A DNA stretch of 64,000 nucleotides, taken from the NCBI GenBank assembly GCA_945910225.1, contig CAMDYG010000001.1, positions 1-64,000 of the forward strand, in the 5' to 3' direction. The number at the start of each line of letters is the position of its first letter. Position 1 is the first letter of the stretch. The DNA comes from an uncultured Eubacterium sp. GTDB lineage: Bacteria > Bacillota > Clostridia > Lachnospirales > Lachnospiraceae. The notes under the pieces were generated by a model. It was not told the DNA's origin. It saw only the letters and a program-made list of their open reading frames with translations, and ran no database searches. Below are positions 27,411 through 36,738 of the stretch, piece by piece. The translations under genes and the position numbers were made by a program.

Positions 27411-28265
27411 ATGATGGATGTTGTATTTGATACTCTTCTTGATGGGGTTAAACTATTGCCGTTTCTCTTTCTGACATATCTTGCTATGGAGTATCTTGAG
27501 CATAGGACAAGTGCCAAGACTAAGAAGTTTGTAAAGAATTCAGGAAAGGCAGGCCCTGTTATAGGTGCTTTATTAGGAGCTGTTCCACAATGTGGATTTT
27601 CTACTGCAGCGTCTAACCTTTATGCAGGAAAGGTTATAACAGTAGGAACATTAATAGCTATATTTATGTCTACATCAGACGAGATGATACCTGTATTTTT
27701 ATCTGAACAGGTCAGTGTACTTGTTATTATCAAGCTTATCGCAATAAAGATAGTGATTGGTCTTGTTATGGGATTCTTAATAGATCTGATAGTCAGCAGA
27801 TCCCAAAAAAATTATAATATGGTAGAGAAGATTGGACACGTATGTGACCATGATCATTGTGGCTGTGAGACAAGCATATTTAAGTCAGCGTTAAGGCATA
27901 CAATAACCATATTTGCATTTATTGTTGTTATTTCTTTTGCACTTAACACTGTTATTCATTTTGTCGGGGAAGACACACTTGGAAATCTTGTCCTTAATAA
28001 GCCGGTAATTGGACCTATGATTGCTGCTGTAATTGGACTTATACCTAATTGTGCTTCTTCAGTTGTTCTGACACAGTTATATATTCAGGGAGTGCTTGGA
28101 ATAGGCTCGCTGATGGCAGGATTGCTTGCAGGTTCAGGAGTTGGTATCCTTGTTTTATTCAGAGAGAATGATGATATTAAAGATAATCTGAGAATTCTTG
28201 CAACTTTGTATATAAGTGGTGTTGTATGGGGCATAATAATTGATGCATTATCAAGAGTAATATAA
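27411..28265 (+). CDS. ArsP_2-type heavy-metal/manganese exporter
   Basis: This multi-pass protein (about 284 residues) matches the putative 10-TM metal exporter family PF11449, annotated variously as arsenic efflux or manganese transporter. Two repeats share the pattern GxxxGAVPQCGFSTAASNLY and GLIPNCASSVVLTQLY, each with a Cys in a helix. The central loop carries a His/Cys cluster (HVCDHDHCGCE) that may bind metal. The start is uncertain: 27390, 27405 and 27411 are in frame; AAAGGA at 27393-27398 favours a later start. A terminator follows. Confidence 0.82.
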   Translation: MMDVVFDTLLDGVKLLPFLFLTYLAMEYLEHRTSAKTKKFVKNSGKAGPVIGALLGAVPQCGFSTAASNLYAGKVITVGTLIAIFMSTSDEMIPVFLSEQVSVLVIIKLIAIKIVIGLVMGFLIDLIVSRSQKNYNMVEKIGHVCDHDHCGCETSIFKSALRHTITIFAFIVVISFALNTVIHFVGEDTLGNLVLNKPVIGPMIAAVIGLIPNCASSVVLTQLYIQGVLGIGSLMAGLLAGSGVGILVLFRENDDIKDNLRILATLYISGVVWGIIIDALSRVI

Positions 28266-28300
28266 CCAATATATAATTACAGAATTGAATATTAATACAC

Positions 28301-28361
28301 AATCTCTGGTTGCTGTAAGACGAAACATAGTATTTTGTTTTATGGCAGCCAGAGATTTTTT
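28301..28361 (+). terminator. Terminator after the metal exporter
   Basis: AATCTCTGGTTGCTGTAA pairs with TTATGGCAGCCAGAGATT (a few G-U pairs) around a 23-nt loop and runs into six or seven T residues. Confidence 0.88.
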
Positions 28362-28371
28362 GAATTTAGAA

Positions 28372-28400
28372 TTGAATTTATAAAAACAAGATGTTAAAAT
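28372..28400 (+). promoter_or_regulatory. Promoter of the sugar operon
   Basis: TTGAAT and TAAAAT are spaced by 17 bases, with an extended -10 (TGT before TAAAAT). It lies 51 bases before the DUF4867 gene. Confidence 0.6.
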
Positions 28401-28451
28401 GACTTTTAGAAAAGAGTTTTGCAAAAGTTGTTTTGGATAAGGAGGTATGTT

Positions 28452-29057
28452 GTGCTAAGTGTGTTGGATGCCAGATTCAGACAATATGGAAGAGTTATTG
28501 AAGATATTGATACGGGCGAGATAGTGGAACTTATGAATTCATATGACACCCCGGATGATGTTGTGTATGTTCCAGAAGATAAAAGGCTGGAAAGTACTAA
28601 TACAGCAAGGATAATGGAGCAGAGCATATATGGGGGATGTCCAGTACAGACAGGATATTGTAATGGACATAATAATATGCTTAATGCATTGGAATATCAT
28701 AGAAGTTCTGAGGTGAATATCGCAGCAACAGACATGATTCTGCTGCTTGGAAAAAGAGAAGATGTGGAAGATGATTTTACATATGATACATCTAAGGTTG
28801 AAGGATTCTTTGTGCCTAAGGGAACAGCTATTGAGCTGTATGCAACAACGTTGCATTACGCACCATGTGGTGTTGACGGACAGGGCTTTAAATGTGTGGT
28901 TGTACTTCCGAAGGGAACTAATCTAGATGTGGTTAATACCCATAAGACAGCAGAAGATAAACTTCTTGCAGCATCTAATAAGTGGCTGATAGCCCACAAA
29001 GATGCGCATATAGAAGGTGTGTTTAACGGCTTAAAAGGAGAAAACATAAGAGTTTAG
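28452..29057 (+). CDS. DUF4867 family protein, sugar-operon partner
   Basis: This roughly 200-residue cytoplasmic protein resembles DUF4867 (GYCNGHNNMLNALEYHRSSEVN; LLLGKREDVEDDFTYDTSKVEGF; FFVPKGTAIELYATTLHYAPC). The family has a cupin-like look and is met in sugar isomerase operons; its activity is unknown. The start is a GTG at 28452, six bases after GGAGG; no ATG is available in frame nearby. It is the first gene of a five-gene operon with isomerase, kinase, aldolase and ROK regulator, so a role such as sugar epimerase or mutarotase is plausible but unproven. Confidence 0.75.
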   Translation: MLSVLDARFRQYGRVIEDIDTGEIVELMNSYDTPDDVVYVPEDKRLESTNTARIMEQSIYGGCPVQTGYCNGHNNMLNALEYHRSSEVNIAATDMILLLGKREDVEDDFTYDTSKVEGFFVPKGTAIELYATTLHYAPCGVDGQGFKCVVVLPKGTNLDVVNTHKTAEDKLLAASNKWLIAHKDAHIEGVFNGLKGENIRV

Positions 29058-29127
29058 GCGGCATGTATAATTAAGAATTCAGATTAGATATATAAGAATT
29101 AAGAATATAAATAAAAAGGAGATAATT

Positions 29128-30612
29128 ATGAATAATACACCAGTTATGAAAATCGGTATTGTAGCAGTTTCAAGAGACTGCTTTCCAGAATCGCTTTCAG
29201 TTACAAGAAGACAGAATCTTGTAAAGGCATATGAAGCAAAGTATGGCAAGGGAGATATCTACGAATGTCCAATATGTATTGTTGAAAGTGAAATACATAT
29301 GATGCAGGCAATTGAAGATATAAGGAATGCAGGATGTAATGCTCTTTGTGTATATCTTGGTAACTTTGGCCCAGAGATTGCTGAGACAATGCTTGCTAAG
29401 AATTTTGACGGACCTAAGATGTTTATTGCTGCAGCAGAGGAAACATCAGCTAATGGCGGTCTTGTTCAGGGACGAGGAGACGCATATTGTGGAATGCTTA
29501 ACGCAAGCTATAATCTTAAGCTTCGTGGGGTTAAGGCATATATTCCTGAATATCCAGTTGGAACAGCAGAAGAATGTGCAGATATGATTCATGAATTCAT
29601 ACCTGTAGCAAAGGCTGTATATGCATTAAGCAATCTTAAGATTATCAGCTTTGGTCCAAGACCTAACAATTTCCTTGCATGTAATGCACCAATTGCAGGA
29701 CTGTATAATCTTGGTGTTGAGATTGAGGAGAATTCTGAACTTGATCTGTTCGAGAGTTTTAATAAACATGCGGGAGATGAGAGAATTCCTGATGTTGTCA
29801 GGGATATGGAAAAAGAGCTTGGTGCAGGTAATAAAAAGCCTGAGATATTAAGCAGGCTTGCCCAGTATGAACTTACATTAACTGACTGGATTGAATCACA
29901 TAAGGGGTCAAGGAAATATGTTGCAGTAGCAGGCAAATGCTGGCCAGCATTCCAGACACAGTTTGGATGTGTTCCTTGTTATGTCAATTCAAGACTTACA
30001 TCAAGGGGAATACCTGTATCTTGTGAGGTTGATATATATGGGGCATTAAGTGAATTTATCGGAGAAGTTGTAAGCGATGATATTGTTACACTTCTTGATA
30101 TTAATAATACAGTTCCGTCAGATATATACAATGAAGATATTGCAGGTAAATATGATTATACACAGAAGGATACATTTATGGGATTCCACTGCGGCAATAC
30201 GGCATCAAGTAAATTATCATTCTGCGAAATGAGAAACCAGATGATTATGGCACGTTCACTTCCTGAAGAGGTAACAAATGGTACACTTGAGGGGGATATT
30301 ATTCCTGGAGATATAACATTTTTTAGATTACAGAATTCGTCAGATAATAAATTAAGTGCGTACATAGCACAGGGCGAGGTTCTTCCTGTAAGAACACGCT
30401 CATTTGGCGCAATAGGTATATTTGCAATTCCAGAGATGGGAAGATTCTACAGACATGTGCTTATTGAGGGAAACTTCCCACATCATGGTGCTGTTGCATT
30501 CGGGCATTTTGGAAAGACACTTTTTGATGTGTTTAAGTATATCGGTGTAGAAGATGTGTCCTTCAACCAGCCTAAGGGCATGCTTTATAAAAGTGAGAAC
30601 CCATTTGCGTAA
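29128..30612 (+). CDS. L-fucose/L-arabinose isomerase family protein
   Basis: The 494-residue protein belongs to the fucose/arabinose isomerase superfamily, which converts aldoses to ketoses with a divalent metal. Visible blocks are PVMKIGIVAVSRDCFPESLS, VYLGNFGPEIAE, AAAEETSANGGLVQGRGDAYCGM, ALSNLKIISFGPRP, CEVDIYGALSEF and FPHHGAVAFGHFGKTLFD near the C-terminus with the metal-binding His. It differs from both classical FucI and AraA. The substrate cannot be named; a kinase of the xylulokinase type follows, so the ketose product is likely a pentulose or deoxy-hexulose. Confidence 0.85.
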   Translation: MNNTPVMKIGIVAVSRDCFPESLSVTRRQNLVKAYEAKYGKGDIYECPICIVESEIHMMQAIEDIRNAGCNALCVYLGNFGPEIAETMLAKNFDGPKMFIAAAEETSANGGLVQGRGDAYCGMLNASYNLKLRGVKAYIPEYPVGTAEECADMIHEFIPVAKAVYALSNLKIISFGPRPNNFLACNAPIAGLYNLGVEIEENSELDLFESFNKHAGDERIPDVVRDMEKELGAGNKKPEILSRLAQYELTLTDWIESHKGSRKYVAVAGKCWPAFQTQFGCVPCYVNSRLTSRGIPVSCEVDIYGALSEFIGEVVSDDIVTLLDINNTVPSDIYNEDIAGKYDYTQKDTFMGFHCGNTASSKLSFCEMRNQMIMARSLPEEVTNGTLEGDIIPGDITFFRLQNSSDNKLSAYIAQGEVLPVRTRSFGAIGIFAIPEMGRFYRHVLIEGNFPHHGAVAFGHFGKTLFDVFKYIGVEDVSFNQPKGMLYKSENPFA

Positions 30613-30665
30613 GCAGATATAGTTGAAGAAGCTGCGGATATTATTATTGCAGAAAGGAAAAAGGT

Positions 30666-32162
30666 ATGGATAAGAAGACTGATATGAATTATATAGGAAT
30701 TGATCTGGGAACTTCTTCGGTCAAGCTTGTTCTTATGAATACTAAAGGACATATTATTGCAAATGCTTCTAAAAGTTATCCAATTGATTTTCCTAAGGCG
30801 GGATGGTCGGAGCAGAATCCTTATGACTGGTATGATGCCTGTATAGAAGGCATGAAGGATCTGCTTGACGGGCAGGACAAATCAGCCATTGGTGGCATTA
30901 GTTTTGGCGGACAGATGCATGGACTTGTTATTCTGGATAACAATGATAAAGTTATAAGACCAGCTATATTATGGAATGATGGAAGAACATCAAAGCAATG
31001 TGAATATCTTAATGAAGTTATTGGCAGGGATAAATTATCAGAATATACGGCAAATATTGCATTTGCAGGATTTACGGCACCTAAGATACTGTGGGTTAAA
31101 GAGAATGAACCAGATAATTTTGCCAGGATAGAAAAGATAATGCTTCCGAAGGATTATATTGCATACAAGCTTACAGGTGTTCATTGCACAGATGTTTCAG
31201 ATGCTTCGGGAATGTTGCTTTTTGATGTAAAGAACAGGAATTGGTCTCGTCAGATGCTTGATATCTGTGGAGTTACTGAGAATCAGATGCCATGCATCTT
31301 TGAAAGCAGTGAGTGTGTTGGTACTGTAAAGAAGGAAATTGCTGATGAACTGGGGATTAGCAGTAACGTAATAGTTGCAGCTGGCGCAGGTGATAATGCG
31401 GCAGCTGCAGTAGGCACTGGTACTGTCGGAGATGGGCACTGCAATATTTCACTTGGAACAAGTGGGACAATATTTATTTCAAGTAGTGAATTTGGAGTGG
31501 ATTCAAATAATGCACTTCATTCTTTTGCACATGCAGATGGAAGATATCATCTTATGGGATGTATATTAAGTGCAGCATCAGCTAATGGATGGTGGATGGA
31601 TAAGATACTTGGAACTAATGATTATGAAGGAGAGCAGTCGCAGATAACTGATGATGATCTGGGAAATAACAATGTTTATTTTCTGCCATATCTGATGGGA
31701 GAGCGTTCTCCTCATAATGATGAATCTGCAAGAGGTACATTTACAGGAATGACAATGGATACAGAACGCAAGCATATGACACAGGCAGTTCTGGAAGGTG
31801 TTGCATTTGCGATAAGAGACTGTTTCGAGGTTGCGAAGAGTCTTGGTATCAGAGTAGAGTCGACCCGTATGTGCGGCGGTGGCGCCAAGTCAGAACTGTG
31901 GTGTAAGATTATGGCGAATGTTCTTGGAATCCCTGTGGAGCTTCCGGTATCTGAAGAAGGACCGGCTATGGGTGCAGCAATGTTTGCCATGGTTGCAGCT
32001 GGAGAGTATAATTGTATTGAAAATGCAGCGGATGTGCTTGTAAAGGTACGAAAGACAATTGAACCGGATAAGAATATAACGGAAAGATATGAGAATAAAT
32101 ACAACAGATTCAAATGTATTTATCCGGCGTTAAAGAAAGTATTCAGAACAATTAATGATTAG
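30666..32162 (+). CDS. xylB: Xylulokinase (FGGY family)
   Basis: A 498-residue FGGY kinase. The N-terminal phosphate loop GIDLGTSSVKLVLMN, SGWSEQNP-like AGWSEQNPYDWYD, ISFGGQMHGLV and PAILWNDGRTSKQ match xylulokinases, as does the C-terminal CGGGAKSELWCKIMANVLG. It should phosphorylate the ketose made by the upstream isomerase. It lies 53 bases after that gene and 12 before the aldolase gene, clearly in one operon. D-xylulose is the default substrate by family; the non-XylA isomerase leaves this open. Confidence 0.9.
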   Translation: MDKKTDMNYIGIDLGTSSVKLVLMNTKGHIIANASKSYPIDFPKAGWSEQNPYDWYDACIEGMKDLLDGQDKSAIGGISFGGQMHGLVILDNNDKVIRPAILWNDGRTSKQCEYLNEVIGRDKLSEYTANIAFAGFTAPKILWVKENEPDNFARIEKIMLPKDYIAYKLTGVHCTDVSDASGMLLFDVKNRNWSRQMLDICGVTENQMPCIFESSECVGTVKKEIADELGISSNVIVAAGAGDNAAAAVGTGTVGDGHCNISLGTSGTIFISSSEFGVDSNNALHSFAHADGRYHLMGCILSAASANGWWMDKILGTNDYEGEQSQITDDDLGNNNVYFLPYLMGERSPHNDESARGTFTGMTMDTERKHMTQAVLEGVAFAIRDCFEVAKSLGIRVESTRMCGGGAKSELWCKIMANVLGIPVELPVSEEGPAMGAAMFAMVAAGEYNCIENAADVLVKVRKTIEPDKNITERYENKYNRFKCIYPALKKVFRTIND

Positions 32163-32174
32163 GAGGATTATTTT

Positions 32175-32828
32175 ATGAAGTTTTTTATCGATACTGCTAA
32201 TGTAGAGGATATACGCAAGGCTAATGATATGGGTGTTATCTGTGGTGTAACTACTAATCCATCTCTTATTGCCAAGGAAGGAAGAGATTTTAAAGAGGTA
32301 ATTAAAGAGATAGCATCTATAGTTGACGGACCTATAAGCGGGGAAGTCAAAGCTACTACAGAGGATGCAGAAGGAATGATTAAAGAGGGAAGAGAGATTG
32401 CAGCAATCCACCCTAATATGGTTGTTAAGATTCCTATGACAGTTGAAGGTCTTAAGGCAACTAAAGTGTTATCATCTGAGGGAATAAAGGTAAATGTTAC
32501 ATTAATATTCTCAGCTAATCAGGCACTTTTAGCAGCAAGGGCAGGCGCTGCGTATGTATCACCATTCCTTGGAAGACTTGATGATATATCACAGCCAGGA
32601 ATCAATCTTATTCAGGATATTGCAGATATATTTGCTAATTATGATCTTCAGACAGAGATTATCTGCGCAAGTGTAAGAAACCCAATACATATTACTGACT
32701 GTGCATTGGCTGGCGCAGATATTGCAACAGTACCATATAAGGTTATTGAGCAGATGGTTCATCATCCGCTTACAGATGCAGGAATTGAGAAGTTTAAGAA
32801 AGATTATATAGCTGTATTTGGTAAGTAA
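32175..32828 (+). CDS. fsa: Fructose-6-phosphate aldolase / small transaldolase
   Basis: A 217-residue member of the short transaldolase group. The N-terminus [26 protein letters not shown], the Schiff-base lysine in [22 protein letters not shown], and [11 protein letters not shown] are conserved. Such enzymes act as fructose-6-phosphate aldolase or transaldolase, and the two are hard to tell apart by sequence. In this operon it would process sugar phosphate into the pentose phosphate pathway. AGGAGG lies eight bases before the ATG. Confidence 0.92.
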   Translation: MKFFIDTANVEDIRKANDMGVICGVTTNPSLIAKEGRDFKEVIKEIASIVDGPISGEVKATTEDAEGMIKEGREIAAIHPNMVVKIPMTVEGLKATKVLSSEGIKVNVTLIFSANQALLAARAGAAYVSPFLGRLDDISQPGINLIQDIADIFANYDLQTEIICASVRNPIHITDCALAGADIATVPYKVIEQMVHHPLTDAGIEKFKKDYIAVFGK

Positions 32829-32875
32829 TAATATTATTATCATATAAGCTTACCATGACAGATGAGAGGTAATTG

Positions 32876-34015
32876 ATGAATCCATCACAGAAACTGACTA
32901 ACAAAGATGTTAAGAAACTTAATAAAAACCGAATATTCAGGCTTATATACAGTTCTGATAAGATATCAAGACAGGATATAGCGGATCAGCTGAAACTGTC
33001 ACTTCCTACTGTTAATCAGAATCTTAAGATGTTGATGGAGGAGAAGCTTATAGATTATGTCGGTAATTTTACTTCTACTGGAGGAAGAAGAGCGCAGGCC
33101 ATTACTATTAATAATGATGCGAGAAAAGCTGTCAGCGTCAATATTAAGGCAGACCATATTAATGTAGATGTTGTAGGACTTAAGGGACATATTATTTATA
33201 GTGAGGTCGTCAGGGCACACTTTGGCAAAGAAGATGCTTATGTTAAGCTTGTGGCAGATGCAGTTAAAAATGCTGTTTCCAGCGCCGCAATGAATGGTGA
33301 TGAAAGTATACTTGGTGTGGGATTTACTGTTCCGGGAATACTTAATGAAGATAAGAGTATTCTTATTTCAGCGCCCCCGTTAAAGGCTAAGAATTATGAT
33401 CTGACGAGACTGACATCAGCAATAGAATATCCGGTATTAGTGATGAATGATGCGAGGGCGGAAGCATTTGCCAATCACTGGTTTAATGGAAAAGAAGATG
33501 ATGAGAAGATATATATTATGCTTGGAGAAGGTGTAGGAGGAGCATATATCAATGCATCAGCAATCCGAAGCGGACTTCATAATCGTGGGGGTGAATTCGG
33601 TCATATGGTAATTCATCCAGGAGGAAAGCAGTGCCTTTGTGGGAAAAAGGGCTGTCTTGAGGCATATGTATCTGAGAAAGTATTATCATCGGAACACAAG
33701 ATGTCACTAGAAGAGTTCTTTACAAAGGCAGAGTCTGGAAAAAGCAGCATGTCGAAGATACTTGATGAATATATTGATAATCTTGCTCTTGGAATTAATA
33801 ATATATACACTATGATGGATTGCGATATTGTTCTTGGAGGAACTGTAGCACCATATTTAAAAAAATATGAAGACAGAATCAAGGCAAGGCTGGCAGAAAA
33901 TTATTCTTTTGATACGGAAACTGATTATCTTGGAATAGCAGATAATAGTGGAAGACAGACGGATCTGGGAGCAGCACTTATGTATGTAGCCAGATTTATA
34001 GATAGCGTTGAATAA
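32876..34015 (+). CDS. ROK-family transcriptional regulator
   Basis: The N-terminal winged helix (IFRLIYSSDKISRQDIADQL, LPTVNQNLKMLMEEKLI) is joined to a ROK sugar-binding domain. The latter has GVGFTVPGIL, VMNDARAEAFANHWF, EGVGGAYIN, and the zinc motif GGKQCLCGKKGCLEAY. It resembles XylR/NagC-type repressors. It is the last gene of the sugar operon, 47 bases after the aldolase, and probably controls it in response to the substrate. The start at 32876 is preferred (GAGG seven bases upstream). A terminator follows at once. Confidence 0.9.
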   Translation: MNPSQKLTNKDVKKLNKNRIFRLIYSSDKISRQDIADQLKLSLPTVNQNLKMLMEEKLIDYVGNFTSTGGRRAQAITINNDARKAVSVNIKADHINVDVVGLKGHIIYSEVVRAHFGKEDAYVKLVADAVKNAVSSAAMNGDESILGVGFTVPGILNEDKSILISAPPLKAKNYDLTRLTSAIEYPVLVMNDARAEAFANHWFNGKEDDEKIYIMLGEGVGGAYINASAIRSGLHNRGGEFGHMVIHPGGKQCLCGKKGCLEAYVSEKVLSSEHKMSLEEFFTKAESGKSSMSKILDEYIDNLALGINNIYTMMDCDIVLGGTVAPYLKKYEDRIKARLAENYSFDTETDYLGIADNSGRQTDLGAALMYVARFIDSVE

Positions 34016-34018
34016 GAC

Positions 34019-34064
34019 AATACCTGTAAGGAGTTAATAAAAAACTCTTTATAGGTATTTTTTT
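34019..34064 (+). terminator. Terminator of the sugar operon
   Basis: AATACCTGTAAGGAGTT pairs with AACTCTTTATAGGTATT (two G-U pairs) around a 7-nt loop, followed by a run of T. It ends two bases before the next -35. Confidence 0.92.
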
Positions 34065-34065
34065 A

Positions 34066-34107
34066 TTGACAAATGTGTACATTAACTGTATATATGTATA
34101 TATACAG
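34066..34107 (+). promoter_or_regulatory. Promoter with perfect 22-bp palindromic operator
   Basis: TTGACA (34066-34071) and TATATA (34089-34094) are 17 bases apart. The -10 lies inside a perfect palindrome at 34086-34107: CTGTATATAT, a GT spacer, and its reverse complement. The TGTA...TACA ends recall YtrA-type operators, and a YtrA-like GntR regulator is encoded in the same operon (35698). Autorepression is inferred. Confidence 0.75.
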
Positions 34108-34212
34108 AATATACACAATATCATCTGCAGGTGGTATATGTATAAGCTGTACACATAAATGTAATGTGTGCAGGCTGTACATGAAGCAGACAGTGCTTTG
34201 GGAGGTAACGGC

Positions 34213-35061
34213 ATGATTTCTTTGAGAGGGGTTAATAAGAAGTTAGGTAATTTTAAGTTAAAGGATATATCAGTAGATATTCCAGATGGTTATATATGTG
34301 CGCTTGTGGGACAGAATGCGTCAGGAAAGACTACTCTTATTAAGACGATATTGGGACTTTGCAGACCAGATGAGGGGATGGTTTTTATTGATGGCATGAG
34401 TTATCAGGATGCAGAAAGTGAGAAGAAGATTCGTGATATTACAGGAATAGTGCCTGTTAATGAACTTATGAACAGAGAATTTTCACTAATCGAGAACGGC
34501 AGGTGTTATGGAAGATTTTACAGTAGATACGATGAAAATATTTACATGAAATATCTTGAACAATTCGGGCTTAATCCAAAGACAAAGTTTGGCAGATTGT
34601 CGAAGGGGCAGAAGATAAAGGCACAGTTTGCATTTGCACTGGCGACAGATCCGAAGTATCTGATACTTGATGAACCGACAGCTAATTTTGATCCGGAATT
34701 CAAGAAAGATTTTCTGAATGTAATTATGAAGTTTACAGAGGACGGAAAGAAAAGTGTTGTTCTTGCGTCGCATGTTATGGACGAATTAGACAGGATTGCT
34801 GATTATCTTATATATCTTGAAAATGGTGGGCTTGTGTATTCAGGAGATATAGAGAGTTTCAGGGATGAGTACAGGATGGTGTCGGGAGAGCGGTACAAGG
34901 TAAATCTTCTTAAGCAGGACATTATTCATGCAGAGGACAGGAAATACGGAACTAAGGCACTTGTGGTTAATCATGGATATTCCCGGTATGATGATTCACT
35001 TATGGTAACTGTTCCGACACTTGAAGAATTTATGTATCATTACAGCAAAAGAGGTGAATAG
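34213..35061 (+). CDS. ABC transporter ATP-binding protein (YtrB-like)
   Basis: An ATPase of about 282 residues: Walker A LVGQNASGKTTL, signature GRLSKGQKIKAQFA (LSKGQ instead of LSGGQ), Walker B KYLILDEPTANFD and the switch His in VVLASHVMDEL. A C-terminal extension of about 80 residues follows the nucleotide-binding domain. Translation starts at 34213, seven bases after GGAGG; the frame extends further upstream without a good site. It is the first gene of a five-gene operon with two ATPases, two membrane proteins and a GntR regulator, as in YtrA-type antibiotic or envelope-stress loci. Confidence 0.92.
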   Translation: MISLRGVNKKLGNFKLKDISVDIPDGYICALVGQNASGKTTLIKTILGLCRPDEGMVFIDGMSYQDAESEKKIRDITGIVPVNELMNREFSLIENGRCYGRFYSRYDENIYMKYLEQFGLNPKTKFGRLSKGQKIKAQFAFALATDPKYLILDEPTANFDPEFKKDFLNVIMKFTEDGKKSVVLASHVMDELDRIADYLIYLENGGLVYSGDIESFRDEYRMVSGERYKVNLLKQDIIHAEDRKYGTKALVVNHGYSRYDDSLMVTVPTLEEFMYHYSKRGE

Positions 35062-35065
35062 GCAT

Positions 35066-35701
35066 ATGAAATATTTAATCAGAGATTATATATACGGCTG
35101 GCGGTGGGAGAACTTTAAGGAAATATACAGAAATGGAAAGCTGGCAGGAATGATGTTTTTATATGCATTTGTTATTAATGTGACAGCTACTGGTAACATA
35201 ACCATGCTGGGGTATTATGTGCCGGTTGCCATAGTGTATTTATCAATATTTATCCACCCGGTGTCACTAAGAAAAATGTATTATGTATGCCCTCTCACAC
35301 CTGATGAACGGGAGAAGCTGGTAAGAGATTCCTATATATTTAGAATTGTGCTGCATATGCTGATACTTACAATGGGAAATGTATTTATAATGACGATAAC
35401 AAGGTTTAGCGTGCCGGTATTTATATATGTCACAATAAATGCATTGATAACAAGCACGATGATGCCATATGGTAATAAAGATGGTTTATCAGCCTATGTT
35501 ATTGTCCTTCTTGTGATATGTGTTGTAACCAATAGCTGGCAGTTTGATATATTGCAGAGAGCATCATACGATCCGGTAATTGAGCAGAGGCTTTTATATG
35601 CAATAATGGTGATTGTTGAATTTACAATATGTATAGGTTATGCAAGGCAGGTAAGAAGAAAGATTAAGTCAGCAGCAGTTTATGAAGAGGTGGTTTTATG
35701 A
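35066..35701 (+). CDS. ABC transporter membrane protein
   Basis: A 211-residue protein with about five hydrophobic helices (LAGMMFLYAFVINVTATGNI; YYVPVAIVYLSIFIHPV; VLHMLILTMGNVFIMTI; VIVLLVICVVTN; RLLYAIMVIVEFTICIGYA). I cannot assign it beyond a likely permease subunit. The ATG at 35066 has AGGTGAATAGG upstream; an earlier in-frame start would overlap the ATPase gene by 41 bases. Its stop overlaps the regulator start by four bases (ATGA). Confidence 0.75.
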   Translation: MKYLIRDYIYGWRWENFKEIYRNGKLAGMMFLYAFVINVTATGNITMLGYYVPVAIVYLSIFIHPVSLRKMYYVCPLTPDEREKLVRDSYIFRIVLHMLILTMGNVFIMTITRFSVPVFIYVTINALITSTMMPYGNKDGLSAYVIVLLVICVVTNSWQFDILQRASYDPVIEQRLLYAIMVIVEFTICIGYARQVRRKIKSAAVYEEVVL

Positions 35702-36078
35702 GTATCAATATAAATATACTTCCACAGGGAACGCTTGCGATATACGAGCAGATTATTATGCAGTTGAAAAATGCGATAGTAACCGGAGAACTGAAATCCG
35801 GAGAGGCACTTCCTTCAATCAGAGCACTGGCGGCAGACCTGCAGGTAAGTGTGATAACAACCAAGAGGGCTTATGAAGAACTTGAAAAAGAGGGACTTAT
35901 CCGTTCAGTTGCAGGAAAAGGCTTTTATGTGTGCGAATACAACACAGATTATCTGAAAGAAAAGCAGCTTATGATGATAGAAAAGAGAACGCAGGAAATC
36001 ATATATGAAGCGAAAAATGCAGGACTTTCCTGTGATGATTTGGTGGATATGATTCGTACTTTGTATGAGGAGAAATAG
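35698..36078 (+). CDS. GntR-family regulator, YtrA subfamily
   Basis: This 126-residue protein has an N-terminal GntR winged helix (GTLAIYEQIIMQLKNAIVTGEL, LPSIRALAADLQVSVITTKRAYEELEKEGLI, VAGKGFYV) and only a short helical tail. That size is typical of the YtrA subgroup, whose genes sit with ABC transporters. It is translationally coupled to the membrane protein before it and lies two bases before the second ATPase. It is the likely binder of the palindrome at 34086-34107. Confidence 0.9.
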   Translation: MSININILPQGTLAIYEQIIMQLKNAIVTGELKSGEALPSIRALAADLQVSVITTKRAYEELEKEGLIRSVAGKGFYVCEYNTDYLKEKQLMMIEKRTQEIIYEAKNAGLSCDDLVDMIRTLYEEK

Positions 36079-36080
36079 AA

Positions 36081-36737
36081 ATGGATAATATTGCACTGGA
36101 GTTAAAAGATGTAACTGGAAAAGGCTTTGGCTTTAAGCTTAAGAATGTCAGCATGACACTGCAAAATGGCTACATATATGCTATCACAGGAAAGAATGGC
36201 GCAGGAAAAACGACATTGTTTAACTACATTTTAACAGAGAAAAAAAGATACACAGGGAGCATAAAGCTGTCTGGTTATGAACTCGCCGGAAATCATGCAA
36301 AAGCAATGGAAATCACAGGGCTTGTGTCAGAGGATAATATATTTTTTGAGAACCGCACCGGCAGGCAGAATGCAGAAATACTGGGACTTATATATGATAA
36401 CTTTGACATGGAACTGTTTGACAAATGTATGAAAAAAATGAATGTCAGCGGTCAGACAACATTGTGGCGCATGTCGAGAGGCGAGCGGATGAAGTTTCAG
36501 CTTGCATTTGCAATTGCACACCACAGCAGGCTTTATCTTCTTGATGAGGCAACGGCGGGAATGGACGCAGTATTTAAGATAGAATTATTTGATATGTTAA
36601 GGCAGCTTATAGCAGGGGAAAACTGCTGTGTGCTTATGACAACGCATGACATGTCAGAGATTGCAAAGAATACTGATTATGATGCAATTATGGATGATGG
36701 CACATTAGGAGAGTTTGTGGAAAGTATAGAGGTATAA
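36081..36737 (+). CDS. ABC transporter ATP-binding protein, second copy
   Basis: A compact 218-residue ATPase: Walker A ITGKNGAGKTTLFNYIL, signature RMSRGERMKFQLAFA (SRGE), Walker B LYLLDEATAGMD (Ala in place of Pro) and VLMTTHDMSEI. It diverges from the first ATPase of the operon and lacks its C-terminal extension. It probably works with the membrane protein encoded one base downstream. Confidence 0.9.
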   Translation: MDNIALELKDVTGKGFGFKLKNVSMTLQNGYIYAITGKNGAGKTTLFNYILTEKKRYTGSIKLSGYELAGNHAKAMEITGLVSEDNIFFENRTGRQNAEILGLIYDNFDMELFDKCMKKMNVSGQTTLWRMSRGERMKFQLAFAIAHHSRLYLLDEATAGMDAVFKIELFDMLRQLIAGENCCVLMTTHDMSEIAKNTDYDAIMDDGTLGEFVESIEV

Positions 36738-36738
36738 T

